Source of the DNA: an uncultured Kocuria sp.
Lineage (GTDB): Bacteria; Actinomycetota; Actinomycetes; Actinomycetales; Micrococcaceae
Length of the DNA stretch: 64,000 bases
Assembly (NCBI RefSeq): GCF_947500125.1
Contig: NZ_CANMRA010000016.1
Location: 1 to 64,000, forward strand
Direction of reading: 5' to 3'
This document shows positions 46,222-55,120 of this stretch, one piece after another. Positions within the stretch are counted from its first letter, which is position 1. The number at the start of each line of letters is the position of its first letter. A model generated the notes under the pieces. The model was given only the letters and a program-made list of their open reading frames with translations, was not told the origin of the DNA and ran no database searches. The translations under genes were made by a program, and so were the position numbers.

Positions 46222-47760
46222 ATGGCTCAGGCACTGGAGAGGCCGGTCTGCACGGCGAGGATCGCCGAGGACGACAGTGTGGAGGTGACGATCGACCGGG
46301 TCCCCTACGAGTTCGCCTCGATGCCGGCAGCCATTGAGCATGTGGTCTCTATCGCCGGTGACCTGGGGCGACCCGTGAAACTGACGGCCATCGACCCGAC
46401 CTCCGCGACCGAGCCGGAGACCTCCCTGATCGTTTCTGCGGACGGCTCCGTGGCAGCAGATGCCAGTGTCCCCATCAAGAAACGACCCTCCCGGGGAGGC
46501 TCTTCACGTGCTGTCACAGTCGATGACCTTGTATCGGATGCTGAGGAGGCGACAGGCCCAGTGGCGGCGACCGAACCGGCCGCTGACCTGATTGAACACC
46601 AGCCCGTGGAGCCCTCCGTCGACGAGGAGCCCCTGGAGACGCTTCCCGATGCCCGTGTCCCCTGCTCAAGGGACGTCTCCGTGCCGCCAGTTCTGGCCCC
46701 AACGTCCGCGTCCGTCACGGGCGACACGCCCGCAGAGACCCCTCTGGGCCCTGCGCGCGCAGCTGGCCCACAGGCGGGCAGCGCACCCTCCAGCGCCCCG
46801 GCGCCCACCAGCTCCACGTCGGCCCCGGTGGTCGTCGAGGCCGGTGATCCCCGTCTGCAGCTGCGCCGGGAGACGACCACGGACACGCCCGAGTCGTCGG
46901 CCCGGCAGGGTTGGCGCGGGTGGTGCAACCAGGCCCTCGGGCTGTCCCTGGCGGCCTCGGCCGCTGAGCGGGCGTCTCGGGCCCGTCGCGCCCGGATCCA
47001 GCGGCCCCTGGAGACTCACCGCACCGTCGCCGTGCTCCAGCTCAAGGGTGGAGGCGGGAAGACCACCACGGCCTACCACCTCGCCGCCACCGCCGGACGG
47101 GTGCGCGGGGGCAACATTCTGGCCGGGGAGTTCAACGAGAACCAGGGCACCCTGGCCGAACGGGCCCTGACCGCCAATCATGACCGCACCACCCTGGATC
47201 TGATCCGCAACCTCGAGACCGTCACCCGCCGCACCGCCGACCTCGTGCGCTACGTGCGCCCCCAGGGCGACGACCGCATCCACGTGCTCGCCTCTCCGCC
47301 CGAAGGCACCGACCGGACACGGGTGGACGGACGCTCCGTGCGGGCAGCGCATGAGACCCTGCGCTCCCTCTACAGCCTGATCCTGCTCGACACCGGCAAC
47401 TCCGCCCAGTCCTCCACCTGGCGGGCCGCCGTGGACGTGGCGGACTCCCTGGTGCTGGTGGCCCACAACCGCGAGGACGACGCCCGCCTGCTGGAAGCCA
47501 CCGTGGCCGCCGTCCAAGCCGAAGGCCACGGGCAGAAACTGGCCCGCTCCGTGCTGGTGGTCTCCAACACCGCCACCAACAACACCGAACGTCTCACTCG
47601 CCTGCGCGAGTACGCCGAGGCGGTCGGACTCGCCGGGGTCGTCGTCATCCCCTTTGACAAGTCCCTCCAGGAAGGACGCGCCTTCCACTACGACGCCCTG
47701 CACCCGGGGACCGTGCGGGCCTACGAGGAAGCCACCGCCACCCTGACCGACCAGCTCTGA
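46222..47760 (+). CDS. ParA/MinD-superfamily ATPase with long disordered N-terminus
   Basis: VAVLQLKGGGGKTTTAYHLAA (deviant Walker A); ~270-aa Pro/Thr/Ala-rich N-terminal half. Confidence 0.78.
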   Translation: MAQALERPVCTARIAEDDSVEVTIDRVPYEFASMPAAIEHVVSIAGDLGRPVKLTAIDPTSATEPETSLIVSADGSVAADASVPIKKRPSRGGSSRAVTVDDLVSDAEEATGPVAATEPAADLIEHQPVEPSVDEEPLETLPDARVPCSRDVSVPPVLAPTSASVTGDTPAETPLGPARAAGPQAGSAPSSAPAPTSSTSAPVVVEAGDPRLQLRRETTTDTPESSARQGWRGWCNQALGLSLAASAAERASRARRARIQRPLETHRTVAVLQLKGGGGKTTTAYHLAATAGRVRGGNILAGEFNENQGTLAERALTANHDRTTLDLIRNLETVTRRTADLVRYVRPQGDDRIHVLASPPEGTDRTRVDGRSVRAAHETLRSLYSLILLDTGNSAQSSTWRAAVDVADSLVLVAHNREDDARLLEATVAAVQAEGHGQKLARSVLVVSNTATNNTERLTRLREYAEAVGLAGVVVIPFDKSLQEGRAFHYDALHPGTVRAYEEATATLTDQL

Positions 47761-47790
47761 CCCACCGCCCTCCCATCCCCCCAGGAGGCT

Positions 47791-48912
47791 GTGATGTCGG
47801 CTGGATCCCCCCGTGCCCTCAGCGCCGTCGTGGCGCTGCTGTTGGTCTTCGCCATCGGCTCGATCGTGGCCCTCGCCGTGCTCGTCGCGACCCTGGCCGA
47901 GGACGAGGAGACGACCTCAGCTACCTCCTGCACCGTCACCGCAGGCACCACGGACAACGACAACGGTGAGGAGCGGGCACTGAACATCCCCAACGGCTGG
48001 GCGCCACTGGTCGAAGCAGCCGCCCAGACCGCCGGGCTGCCCGTCAGTGTGGTGGCGGCACAACTGGCCCAAGAATCCAGGTGGAACCCGGACGCCACCA
48101 GCCCGGCCGGCGCCCAAGGCATCGCCCAGTTCATGCCCGCCACCTGGGCTACCTACGGCGAGGGTGGGGACCCCTTCGACCCTGAGGACGCGATTCCCGC
48201 TTATGGCCGCTACATGGCCGCACTGAAGACCGACGTGCAACCGATCGCCGGTGACGACGCGGACGAGCTCGTGCGCCTGACCCTGGCCGCCTACAACGCC
48301 GGGCCCGGTGCTGTTGAGCAGCACCAGGGTGTGCCGCCGTATCAGGAGACGCGCGACTACATCGACACGATCCTGGGCACCGGACAGTCCCAGTACTCCG
48401 CCAACTGCCAGGCCCCCACCGGGGCTCTGGCCTGGGACGGGGACCTGGGTGAAGGCGAGTGGACCACTCCGTTACCGGGCGGGGTATTTACCTCCGGCTT
48501 CGGGGGCCGCGCCCTGGCCGGGGTCCCCGGCTGGGCCAACCAGCACGAGGGCGTGGACATCGCCACCCCCGGGGCCGGCCAGGGGAACGGTGGAGTCGTC
48601 GTGGCCCCGACCGCCCTGCGGATCACCGGGTTCAACGCCACCGACGGGTGCGTGATCGCCAAGGAGAACGGGGACGACCCCGACTTCGGCTTCGCCTTCT
48701 GCCACCTGCACTCCTGGGACGTAGCCAAGGGCCAGAAGCTCGCCCGCGGCGACGTCATCGGCACCGAGGGCAACCGCGGCCGGTTCGGGATGGCCACACA
48801 CCTGCACTTCGAAATCTACAAACCCGACGCCCCCGACCTCGTCTTCCCTTACCAGGGGCACAACATCGACCCCGAGCCCATCCTCAAACAGAAAGGAGCA
48901 TGGCCGAAATGA
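47791..48912 (+). CDS. Lytic transglycosylase plus M23 peptidase cell-wall hydrolase
   Basis: SLT domain (AQESRWNPDATSPAGAQGIAQFMPATW...LAAYNAGPGAV) and M23-like (HEGVDIATPGAGQG...HLHFEIYKPD). Confidence 0.9.
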   Translation: MMSAGSPRALSAVVALLLVFAIGSIVALAVLVATLAEDEETTSATSCTVTAGTTDNDNGEERALNIPNGWAPLVEAAAQTAGLPVSVVAAQLAQESRWNPDATSPAGAQGIAQFMPATWATYGEGGDPFDPEDAIPAYGRYMAALKTDVQPIAGDDADELVRLTLAAYNAGPGAVEQHQGVPPYQETRDYIDTILGTGQSQYSANCQAPTGALAWDGDLGEGEWTTPLPGGVFTSGFGGRALAGVPGWANQHEGVDIATPGAGQGNGGVVVAPTALRITGFNATDGCVIAKENGDDPDFGFAFCHLHSWDVAKGQKLARGDVIGTEGNRGRFGMATHLHFEIYKPDAPDLVFPYQGHNIDPEPILKQKGAWPK

Positions 48913-49502
48913 CCCGACCCCGCCTGATCACCGCCCTGACCCTGTGCATCCTGCCCCTCACCGCCTGCGGGCCCGAGACAGCACAACAGGCCAGCGAGCA
49001 GACCACCACCCCCACCACGGCCACTGCCTCCCCCACCGAGCTCACCGTCGGGCAAGGAACCTTCCCCGACCCGGACAACGTCGATCGCAGCGACGTGGAA
49101 GCCACCGCAGAGACCGCTGCCCTGATCATCCACTCCTGGGACACCGCCACCGACTGCACCCAGACCGCGGCCGCCATCCGCGCCAAACCGTTGATGTCGG
49201 AAGAGTGGGCGAACAACCAGATCGAGCCTGAACGCAACGGCAACCAGGCCGCCTGGCTGGAACCAGCAGAACACCAGGCCTACAGTTCCCCCAGTCTCGT
49301 ACCGGCCGTCGGTGACGTCTCCCGCGACGTCGCCAAGGACAAAGCCATCCGCGCCTACGACCTCACCTGGCAATGGATCAGCCGCGACGGCCACCAGATC
49401 GAAGCCACCGGCCAACGCCAAGTCGTCATCTACCTCGAGAAGCACAACGGGCAGTGGGACGTCGTCGGCCACCAGTCCCAAGACATGGGCAATACCGAGT
49501 AA
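48900..49502 (+). CDS. Conjugation-module lipoprotein
   Basis: Signal peptide and lipobox LPLTACG; overlaps the end of the hydrolase gene. Confidence 0.7.
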   Translation: MAEMTRPRLITALTLCILPLTACGPETAQQASEQTTTPTTATASPTELTVGQGTFPDPDNVDRSDVEATAETAALIIHSWDTATDCTQTAAAIRAKPLMSEEWANNQIEPERNGNQAAWLEPAEHQAYSSPSLVPAVGDVSRDVAKDKAIRAYDLTWQWISRDGHQIEATGQRQVVIYLEKHNGQWDVVGHQSQDMGNTE

Positions 49503-49560
49503 GCCCGACACACCCTCGAAAGTCCTAGCGCTAGTACAAGCGATATGAAAGGGTGAGCGT

Positions 49561-49779
49561 ATGACGGAGTACACACCGCCCAAGCTGCTCGGGAAGCGAG
49601 TGGCATTCAGCATGCGCATCCTGCCTGAGCAGCACCGCCGTGCGGCGGAGAAGGCGGCCGCCCTGGGCCTGTCCCAGGCGGACTACGTCGGCGCTCTAAT
49701 TGATCGTGACTACGGATTGCCGAACGCACTTGACGACCGGCAGAACGCTGAGGAGCTCCCCATCACTAAAACCGCTTAA
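49561..49779 (+). CDS. Small ribbon-helix-helix-like DNA-binding protein
   Basis: RVAFSMRILPEQHRRAAEKAAALGLSQADYVGALIDRDYGL. Confidence 0.6.
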   Translation: MTEYTPPKLLGKRVAFSMRILPEQHRRAAEKAAALGLSQADYVGALIDRDYGLPNALDDRQNAEELPITKTA

Positions 49780-49785
49780 ACGACT

Positions 49786-49813
49786 GACGGCCCGCCGTGG
49801 AGGGCGGGCCGTC
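49786..49813. terminator. Intrinsic terminator-like hairpin
   Basis: GACGGCCCGCC / GGCGGGCCGTC stem, 6-nt loop, just after the RHH ORF. Confidence 0.65.
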
Positions 49814-49909
49814 GAAGTCAATCAGCTGTCGCAAGTTTGCCGACCGAGACAGCTGGTTCAACAGAAACCGGATGAGAACCGCATATGAACCCATTACCAG
49901 GGGACTGTT

Positions 49910-51565
49910 GTGTCCCCTAGTGTACCTGAGGCGCGTCCGCAAGTGGACCCCGCCTTGCTGGATGTTGTCCTTTTTTGCCCCGAGACGCCGGCCCGCCGCT
50001 TCCTGGCGCACCACCGGATCGAGTACTTCCGATGCGGTCAGACCAAGTCGCAGGCGTTCCCGAACCGTGGGCGGCCTGCTGGTGAGTTCGCGTTTGTCCA
50101 GCTCAACCCGGCGGATTGGTTGAACTTCCTTGTCGTCGACGTCGATGACGAGGCCGCGTTGTTGAACCTGATGCACCCGGCCGTGCCCGAGCCGACCTGG
50201 ATCATCGAGAACCCCGAGACCGGTCACGCCCAGGCCGGGTGGGCTATCGAACCGGTCTACCGGGGCGAGGGTGCTCGGCCGGGTCCGATCCGTTACGCGG
50301 AGGCGGTGCAGCGGGCCCTGGACCGGCTCGTGGACGGGGACCTGTGCTTCACCCGTTACCTGGTGCGCAATCCGGCTGCTGAGTTCCCGGCCGGGCGCGT
50401 GTGGTGGGGACGCAGAGCCAGCCCGTGGTCCCTGGGTGATCTCAAGGCGCACATGGCCGAGTACATCGACCCGTTCCACGACGAGGCCATCGACGGCCCC
50501 GCAGCACCGGCCTGGGACCCCGGTACGACCCTGCTGGGCCGCACCGGCATTCCGCGGGTCCCCGTCGTGGACACCGCCACGGAGGTGGGGCGCAACACCG
50601 CGATCTTCCGCGCCACCCGCCGGTGGCTGTGGGACCGACGGCAGCTCCACCACCAGACCCCGACCGAGGCCGCCTCGATCGCCCACGCCCGAGCGCTCAA
50701 CGCCCAGCTGCCCGACCCCCTCTCCGATAGCGAGGTGGCCTGCCTGGCCCGCTCGGCCGTCCGCCAGGTCAACGCAGGCAAAGGACGCCCCACCTCCACC
50801 AGCGGCTCTGATGCCGCACCTGAGTACCTGGCGAGCATGGGACGGCGCGGCGGGAAGGCCCGCACCGAAGCCAAGGCGCGCGCGGCGGCGAACAACGCCG
50901 GAAAGGCCCGCCAAGCCCGCACCCACCGTGCCGGGCAACTGAAGGCTCAGGCTGCCCGGTTGCGGGCGGCGGGGGCGACCTACCGGGCCATCGCCGAGGC
51001 GGTGGGACGCACCGCACGCACTGTGATGGCGTGGCTGAAAAACGAGCCCGCCGCCCCCGCTGGCGACACCGTGGACGAGGGTGAAGTTCTCCAAGCAACA
51101 GGTATTGGTTCCGCCGGCGCTGGGCGCCCCGACCCCTCCCCTAGCCTGGTAGTGCCCCCCGCAGCTGCTGATGGTGAGGATCCCTCCGTGACGACTGAAC
51201 CTGCCTACCAGTGGCCTGAAGGCGTCCTGCCCGGAGAACTAGACCCCGACTTCCGGGATCGGCTCCGCCCCGAGCACCGCGGCCTCACCCTCTGGGTGCC
51301 CCTGGACTACCTGGAGGACCACCCCATCGGCTCCGGGTACTGGTCTTTCACGAACGCTTCCGACTACTGGGAGACGGTCAAGGACGGACCGTTCCACGGC
51401 GCTGCGCTGGGTGGTCGGGAACTGCACGTGACTCAAGTGGGTGCCCGGGTAGGCGAACTCCACGGACTGCGCTTCCCACACCTGACGGCCGTCACCTATG
51501 AGGTCACTCGAGTCGCCGGCGACTCCTGCTGGTCAGCGCGGTTCCCCGGCTACATTGTCCACTGA
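49910..51565 (+). CDS. Plasmid replication initiator (replicase/PriCT-type)
   Basis: LNFLVVDVDDEAALLNLMHPAVPEPTWIIENPETGHAQAGWAIEPV...CFTRYLVRNPAAE; C-terminal HTH YRAIAEAVGRTARTVMAWLKN; extra ~150-aa tail. Confidence 0.8.
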   Translation: MSPSVPEARPQVDPALLDVVLFCPETPARRFLAHHRIEYFRCGQTKSQAFPNRGRPAGEFAFVQLNPADWLNFLVVDVDDEAALLNLMHPAVPEPTWIIENPETGHAQAGWAIEPVYRGEGARPGPIRYAEAVQRALDRLVDGDLCFTRYLVRNPAAEFPAGRVWWGRRASPWSLGDLKAHMAEYIDPFHDEAIDGPAAPAWDPGTTLLGRTGIPRVPVVDTATEVGRNTAIFRATRRWLWDRRQLHHQTPTEAASIAHARALNAQLPDPLSDSEVACLARSAVRQVNAGKGRPTSTSGSDAAPEYLASMGRRGGKARTEAKARAAANNAGKARQARTHRAGQLKAQAARLRAAGATYRAIAEAVGRTARTVMAWLKNEPAAPAGDTVDEGEVLQATGIGSAGAGRPDPSPSLVVPPAAADGEDPSVTTEPAYQWPEGVLPGELDPDFRDRLRPEHRGLTLWVPLDYLEDHPIGSGYWSFTNASDYWETVKDGPFHGAALGGRELHVTQVGARVGELHGLRFPHLTAVTYEVTRVAGDSCWSARFPGYIVH

Positions 51566-51646
51566 CGGGTCGCGTCCGAGCTGAGTGTCGCAGTGTTCTC
51601 GGGGGCTTCGCGTTGCCCGGGCCTGTCCGACCGTTAGCTGGTCCGG

Positions 51647-52279
51647 TCAGGAACGCGGCCGACGGTGTTGAGGCGCAGGAGTGAGGATCACCGCGAACAT
51701 CTCCTGCAAGGTAGCAAGGTCATGGTTCTCGGCCGCGTCCCGGGACGCAGCGTCGTTGACCGCCCCGGTGACCTGGGCCCAGTCCAGCCACCAGCCGGCG
51801 GCTACGGCCAATGAATCGAAGAAGAAGCGCTGGGTGCGCCCGTTGCCCTCCCGGAACGGGTGGAGATAGTTGACCTGGTCATAGTGATAGGCCAACCGTT
51901 CGATGAACCGGTCCCGATCCAGGTGCTGCAGGTAGCGGTCTTGGCGTAGCTGGTCGAAGACGAAACCGGCCGAGCGGGCGATCATCGACACCGGCAGGAA
52001 CGGCTGCGCACCTGGGACCGTCTTGCGCAGATCCACGGTGCGCAGCTGCCCCGCCCAGGGATAGATGTCCTGGAACAGGTGACGGTGAATGGCCTGCAGC
52101 TCGGCCAGACCTCGGGTAGGCGCCGGTGGATGGCGCCACAGCTGCAGGGTGCGGACCACCACGAGATCAGCTTCCGCGGCGGCGAGCTCTGTCGCGGTGC
52201 GGGCGCCGATCAAATTGGTCAGGACCCCGGTGTGCGGGTCCAGATACGGGTCACGGTGCGGACTGGGGGCCTCACTCAA
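51647..52279 (-). CDS. Fic/Doc-family AMP-transferase-type toxin
   Basis: HPFREGNGRTQR (HxFx[D/E]GNGRxxR). Probable TTG start at 52279 overlaps the antitoxin stop. Confidence 0.9.
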   Translation of the reverse strand: MSEAPSPHRDPYLDPHTGVLTNLIGARTATELAAAEADLVVVRTLQLWRHPPAPTRGLAELQAIHRHLFQDIYPWAGQLRTVDLRKTVPGAQPFLPVSMIARSAGFVFDQLRQDRYLQHLDRDRFIERLAYHYDQVNYLHPFREGNGRTQRFFFDSLAVAAGWWLDWAQVTGAVNDAASRDAAENHDLATLQEMFAVILTPAPQHRRPRS

Positions 52280-52469
52280 GGCCGTAGCGGGCGCGCGTGC
52301 GCCGAACCAGCTCCTCGACCTCGAGCCCACCCTCGGCGAAACGATCCAGCTCCGCCCGGGTCGCTGCAGTGACGTGGAGTCCCTCCATGGCCGCACTGTG
52401 CACCACGGAAGCCACCTGCCGTGCCCGATCCACCTCAAGAGCCGGCGGCAGAATGTGCTGCTGCGCCAT
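52272..52469 (-). CDS. VbhA-like antitoxin of Fic
   Basis: 65 aa upstream of and overlapping fic; SAAMEG matches the [S/T]xxxE[G/N] Fic-inhibition motif. Confidence 0.8.
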   Translation of the reverse strand: MAQQHILPPALEVDRARQVASVVHSAAMEGLHVTAATRAELDRFAEGGLEVEELVRRTRARYGLE

Positions 52470-52705
52470 GGAACCTCCCCGGTCGGTGTGCTGGGCCGTG
52501 CTGTGCGTATCAGTCTATCAAGGCGTCCCTGGCCAGCGACGGGCCACCACACCCCCGGGTTCCCGTCCGGGCGGACCCGCCGACTACAGCTCACTGTGCG
52601 GCGAAATGCCGGGATGCCAGAGAGCATTAGACGCCACCCGCCACGTTTTACCGGTGCTGTGGCGTATCGAAGAGTGACTAATGGCCTGCTCAGCGGCCGC
52701 TTCCC

Positions 52706-53632
52706 TCAGGGCTTTCGGGGCGGCTCGTTCTGTGCTGCCGTTTCCAGGGCATGCACCCTGTCACGGGCGGTGGTCAGCTCGGCCCGCAGCCGCTGCGCTT
52801 CGTGCTCGGCCTCCTCACGCCGACCCTGTTCATGAGCGTGCGCCCGGCCCTGCACGGTGGCCTCCGCACGGGCGGCCTGCGTCTCGGATCGTGCCCCCTC
52901 GAGGTCAGTCTGCAGGAGCTGGACCTCGTGCAGCGCCTGGTCCCGAGCCGACTCCGTCGCGGTGACCGTGGCGGTCAGCTCGAGCACCTGGGCCTCGGCC
53001 CGCTCCCGGGCTTGCTGCGCCGACTGGGCCTCGGTGCGAGCTTCCTCGAGGTCGGCCTCCAGCCGCTGCGCGCGCGCCACGGCCTGACCCCGGCTGGCCT
53101 CCACTTCGGAGACCTTCGTGACCAGCTCGGCGGCCTCGACCTCGGCCTGGACCCGCCGGCCTTCCTCCCGGGCGCGTTCCTCCTTGGCCGTGGCCGCTTC
53201 CGCCCGTGCCGTCACCAGAGCGGCACGAGCAGACTCCAGCTCGATCTGCAGCCGCTCGACGTCGTGCAACGCCTGCTCCCGGCCGGTCTCGGCTTCGGTC
53301 ACCGCGGTGACCAGCTCCGCAGCCTCCGCCTCGGCCTGCTCCCGGCCGGCCCGCGCCTCGGCAGCGATGTGCTCGACCTCGGCCCGCGCCGTGCTCAGGG
53401 CCGTCCCCCACGCCCCGCGCAGGGCCCGGGCCACCGCCTCCGGCGGCTCGGGCACGGACTGAACCTGGGCGCGGGACTCCCGCCAGGCCCGGACCCCATC
53501 CGAGGCGTCCTGCATGGACACCTGCGCCGCCCGGCGCACCGCGGCCACCGTGATGCGCTCCTCCGCCTCCGCGAGACGGTCGCACGCCGCGAACACCCGC
53601 TCCCGCGCGCTGCGCTGGATCGCCTCCGTCAT
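52706..53632 (-). CDS. KfrA-like plasmid DNA-binding coiled-coil protein
   Basis: RVFAACDRLAEAEERITVAAVRRAAQVSMQDASDGVRAWRE N-terminal DNA-binding region plus long coiled coil with internal repeats. Confidence 0.85.
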   Translation of the reverse strand: MTEAIQRSARERVFAACDRLAEAEERITVAAVRRAAQVSMQDASDGVRAWRESRAQVQSVPEPPEAVARALRGAWGTALSTARAEVEHIAAEARAGREQAEAEAAELVTAVTEAETGREQALHDVERLQIELESARAALVTARAEAATAKEERAREEGRRVQAEVEAAELVTKVSEVEASRGQAVARAQRLEADLEEARTEAQSAQQARERAEAQVLELTATVTATESARDQALHEVQLLQTDLEGARSETQAARAEATVQGRAHAHEQGRREEAEHEAQRLRAELTTARDRVHALETAAQNEPPRKP

Positions 53633-53645
53633 GAGAGAACCTCCG

Positions 53646-53684
53646 TAGTAGTAGTAAATAGTAGTAGTAATCTTACTACTACTA
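53646..53684. repeat. Triple TAGTAGTAGTAA array (two direct, one inverted), probable KfrA operator
   Basis: TAGTAGTAGTAA at 53646-53657 and 53659-53670; TTACTACTACTA at 53673-53684; upstream of kfrA start 53632. Confidence 0.75.
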
Positions 53685-54349
53685 CTGCAAAAGTACATGG
53701 GCGTTGTGCCGGCACCCGCGGTCACGCCCATCGGCACATCCCTCCCTCGGTCGCGGCCCGTGACTCCTCCTGTAGGAGCGCGGCCTCGCGTTTCAGCGCC
53801 AGATCGGCCCGCCTCCTTCCTCGTCGAACGATGGCTGCCGCGCATTTCTACGGCCCTGACGGGCCTCCGAAACACTTGCCCAAGGGGAAGTCGGCGCCAC
53901 CTTGGTGCCATTCCCCTACTCCACGTCTCGTTTGTAGAGATCCCCCGCTTCTGACAGGGAGCTGGGGGCGTTCCGGACGCAACAGGGGATATGGAGAAGG
54001 AGGCCAAGAACGCGATGGACGCCGGGAAGGTGCCTTGGCACCTCGTCGGCAGACTGCTCGGTGGCGCAGAGCGATAGATACACACGAGCTCAACCGCCAC
54101 AGGCGATGGTGGCCGCACGGCAGACGACGCCGACTACTGGGGCTCCCTCTGGGGCGGGTCGCTAGGCAAGAAACAAGCGTGGCACTCACTGCGCCCTCGC
54201 TAGGCGCATGAACGCCCGACGGAACGATGTACCAAGGGCCTTCGAATTAATGGTAGATAGCAAGATAAATAGAGCTCTATATATATGGCTGGCTAGTTAG
54301 CCTTCGAGCTATATGGCAAGCTCCCTAGCTGTCTTGGTACCGTGCAACC

Positions 54350-55120
54350 ATGCAAACCCTCATGGTGTACAGCGAATCCGGCGGAGTCACCAAGACCACC
54401 ACCGCCGTCTCCCTAGCAATGGTCGCCGCCGCCGAAGGGCGTCAAGTCGTACTCGTTGATCTCGACCCCCGCGCGGCCTCCACCAAGTGGTTCGGGGTGC
54501 AGCCCTCGGCGGAAGGAATGCACATTGGGGCAATCCTGGGCGATGAGAACCCCGAAGGCTGGGCCGAGGATCTCGCGGTGCCCAGCGGGTGGCACCCGAA
54601 CCTCCGGGTGATTCCCTCGGCCCGCAATGTCTCCAACCGTGAGGCCGATCGGGCCGATCATGCGGAGCTGCGGCTGAAGATCTCTCTGACCGGTCTGCAA
54701 GCGGATGTGGTGGTCATTGACTGTCCCAACCGGCAGGGTGGCCCGTTGACGCTGTCGGCGTTGAACGCGGCGGACACCGTGGTCTACGCCGCCACCGCCA
54801 CCAGCGATGGCATCGACGGGGTGGACGGGGCCCGGCGCACGGTCGCCCAGTTCCGTCGGCACCGCCAGCAGCTCGGCGCCCCGGACACTCTCACGGAGGC
54901 CGGCATCGTCGTCGGTGGGGTGAAGGAAACCATCATGAGCCGGGCGGCGGTGGCCAGCCTCGAGGAGCTGCGGGCCACGGGGTTGTTCCTGGAGCCGTTG
55001 ATCCCGGACCGGGCCATCGTCCAGGAGGTGCGGATTTCGGGGGAGTGGTACGGCCAGTACCGCAAGGGCGCCCGCGTGCTGGACGCCTACACTGCGATTG
55101 CGAAGCAGGTGCTGCGATGA
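54350..55120 (+). CDS. parA: ParA partition ATPase
   Basis: TLMVYSESGGVTKTTTAVSLAMVAAAEGRQVVLVDLDPRAASTKWFG (deviant Walker A), VVIDCPNRQGG. Confidence 0.9.
   Translation: MQTLMVYSESGGVTKTTTAVSLAMVAAAEGRQVVLVDLDPRAASTKWFGVQPSAEGMHIGAILGDENPEGWAEDLAVPSGWHPNLRVIPSARNVSNREADRADHAELRLKISLTGLQADVVVIDCPNRQGGPLTLSALNAADTVVYAATATSDGIDGVDGARRTVAQFRRHRQQLGAPDTLTEAGIVVGGVKETIMSRAAVASLEELRATGLFLEPLIPDRAIVQEVRISGEWYGQYRKGARVLDAYTAIAKQVLR

Noticed and set aside
53641-53690. CRISPR-like or microsatellite reading of the GTA repeats
   Set aside because: Only three 12-bp units with 1-2 bp spacing and inverted symmetry; fits an operator, not CRISPR. No CRISPR array or cas genes seen in the window.
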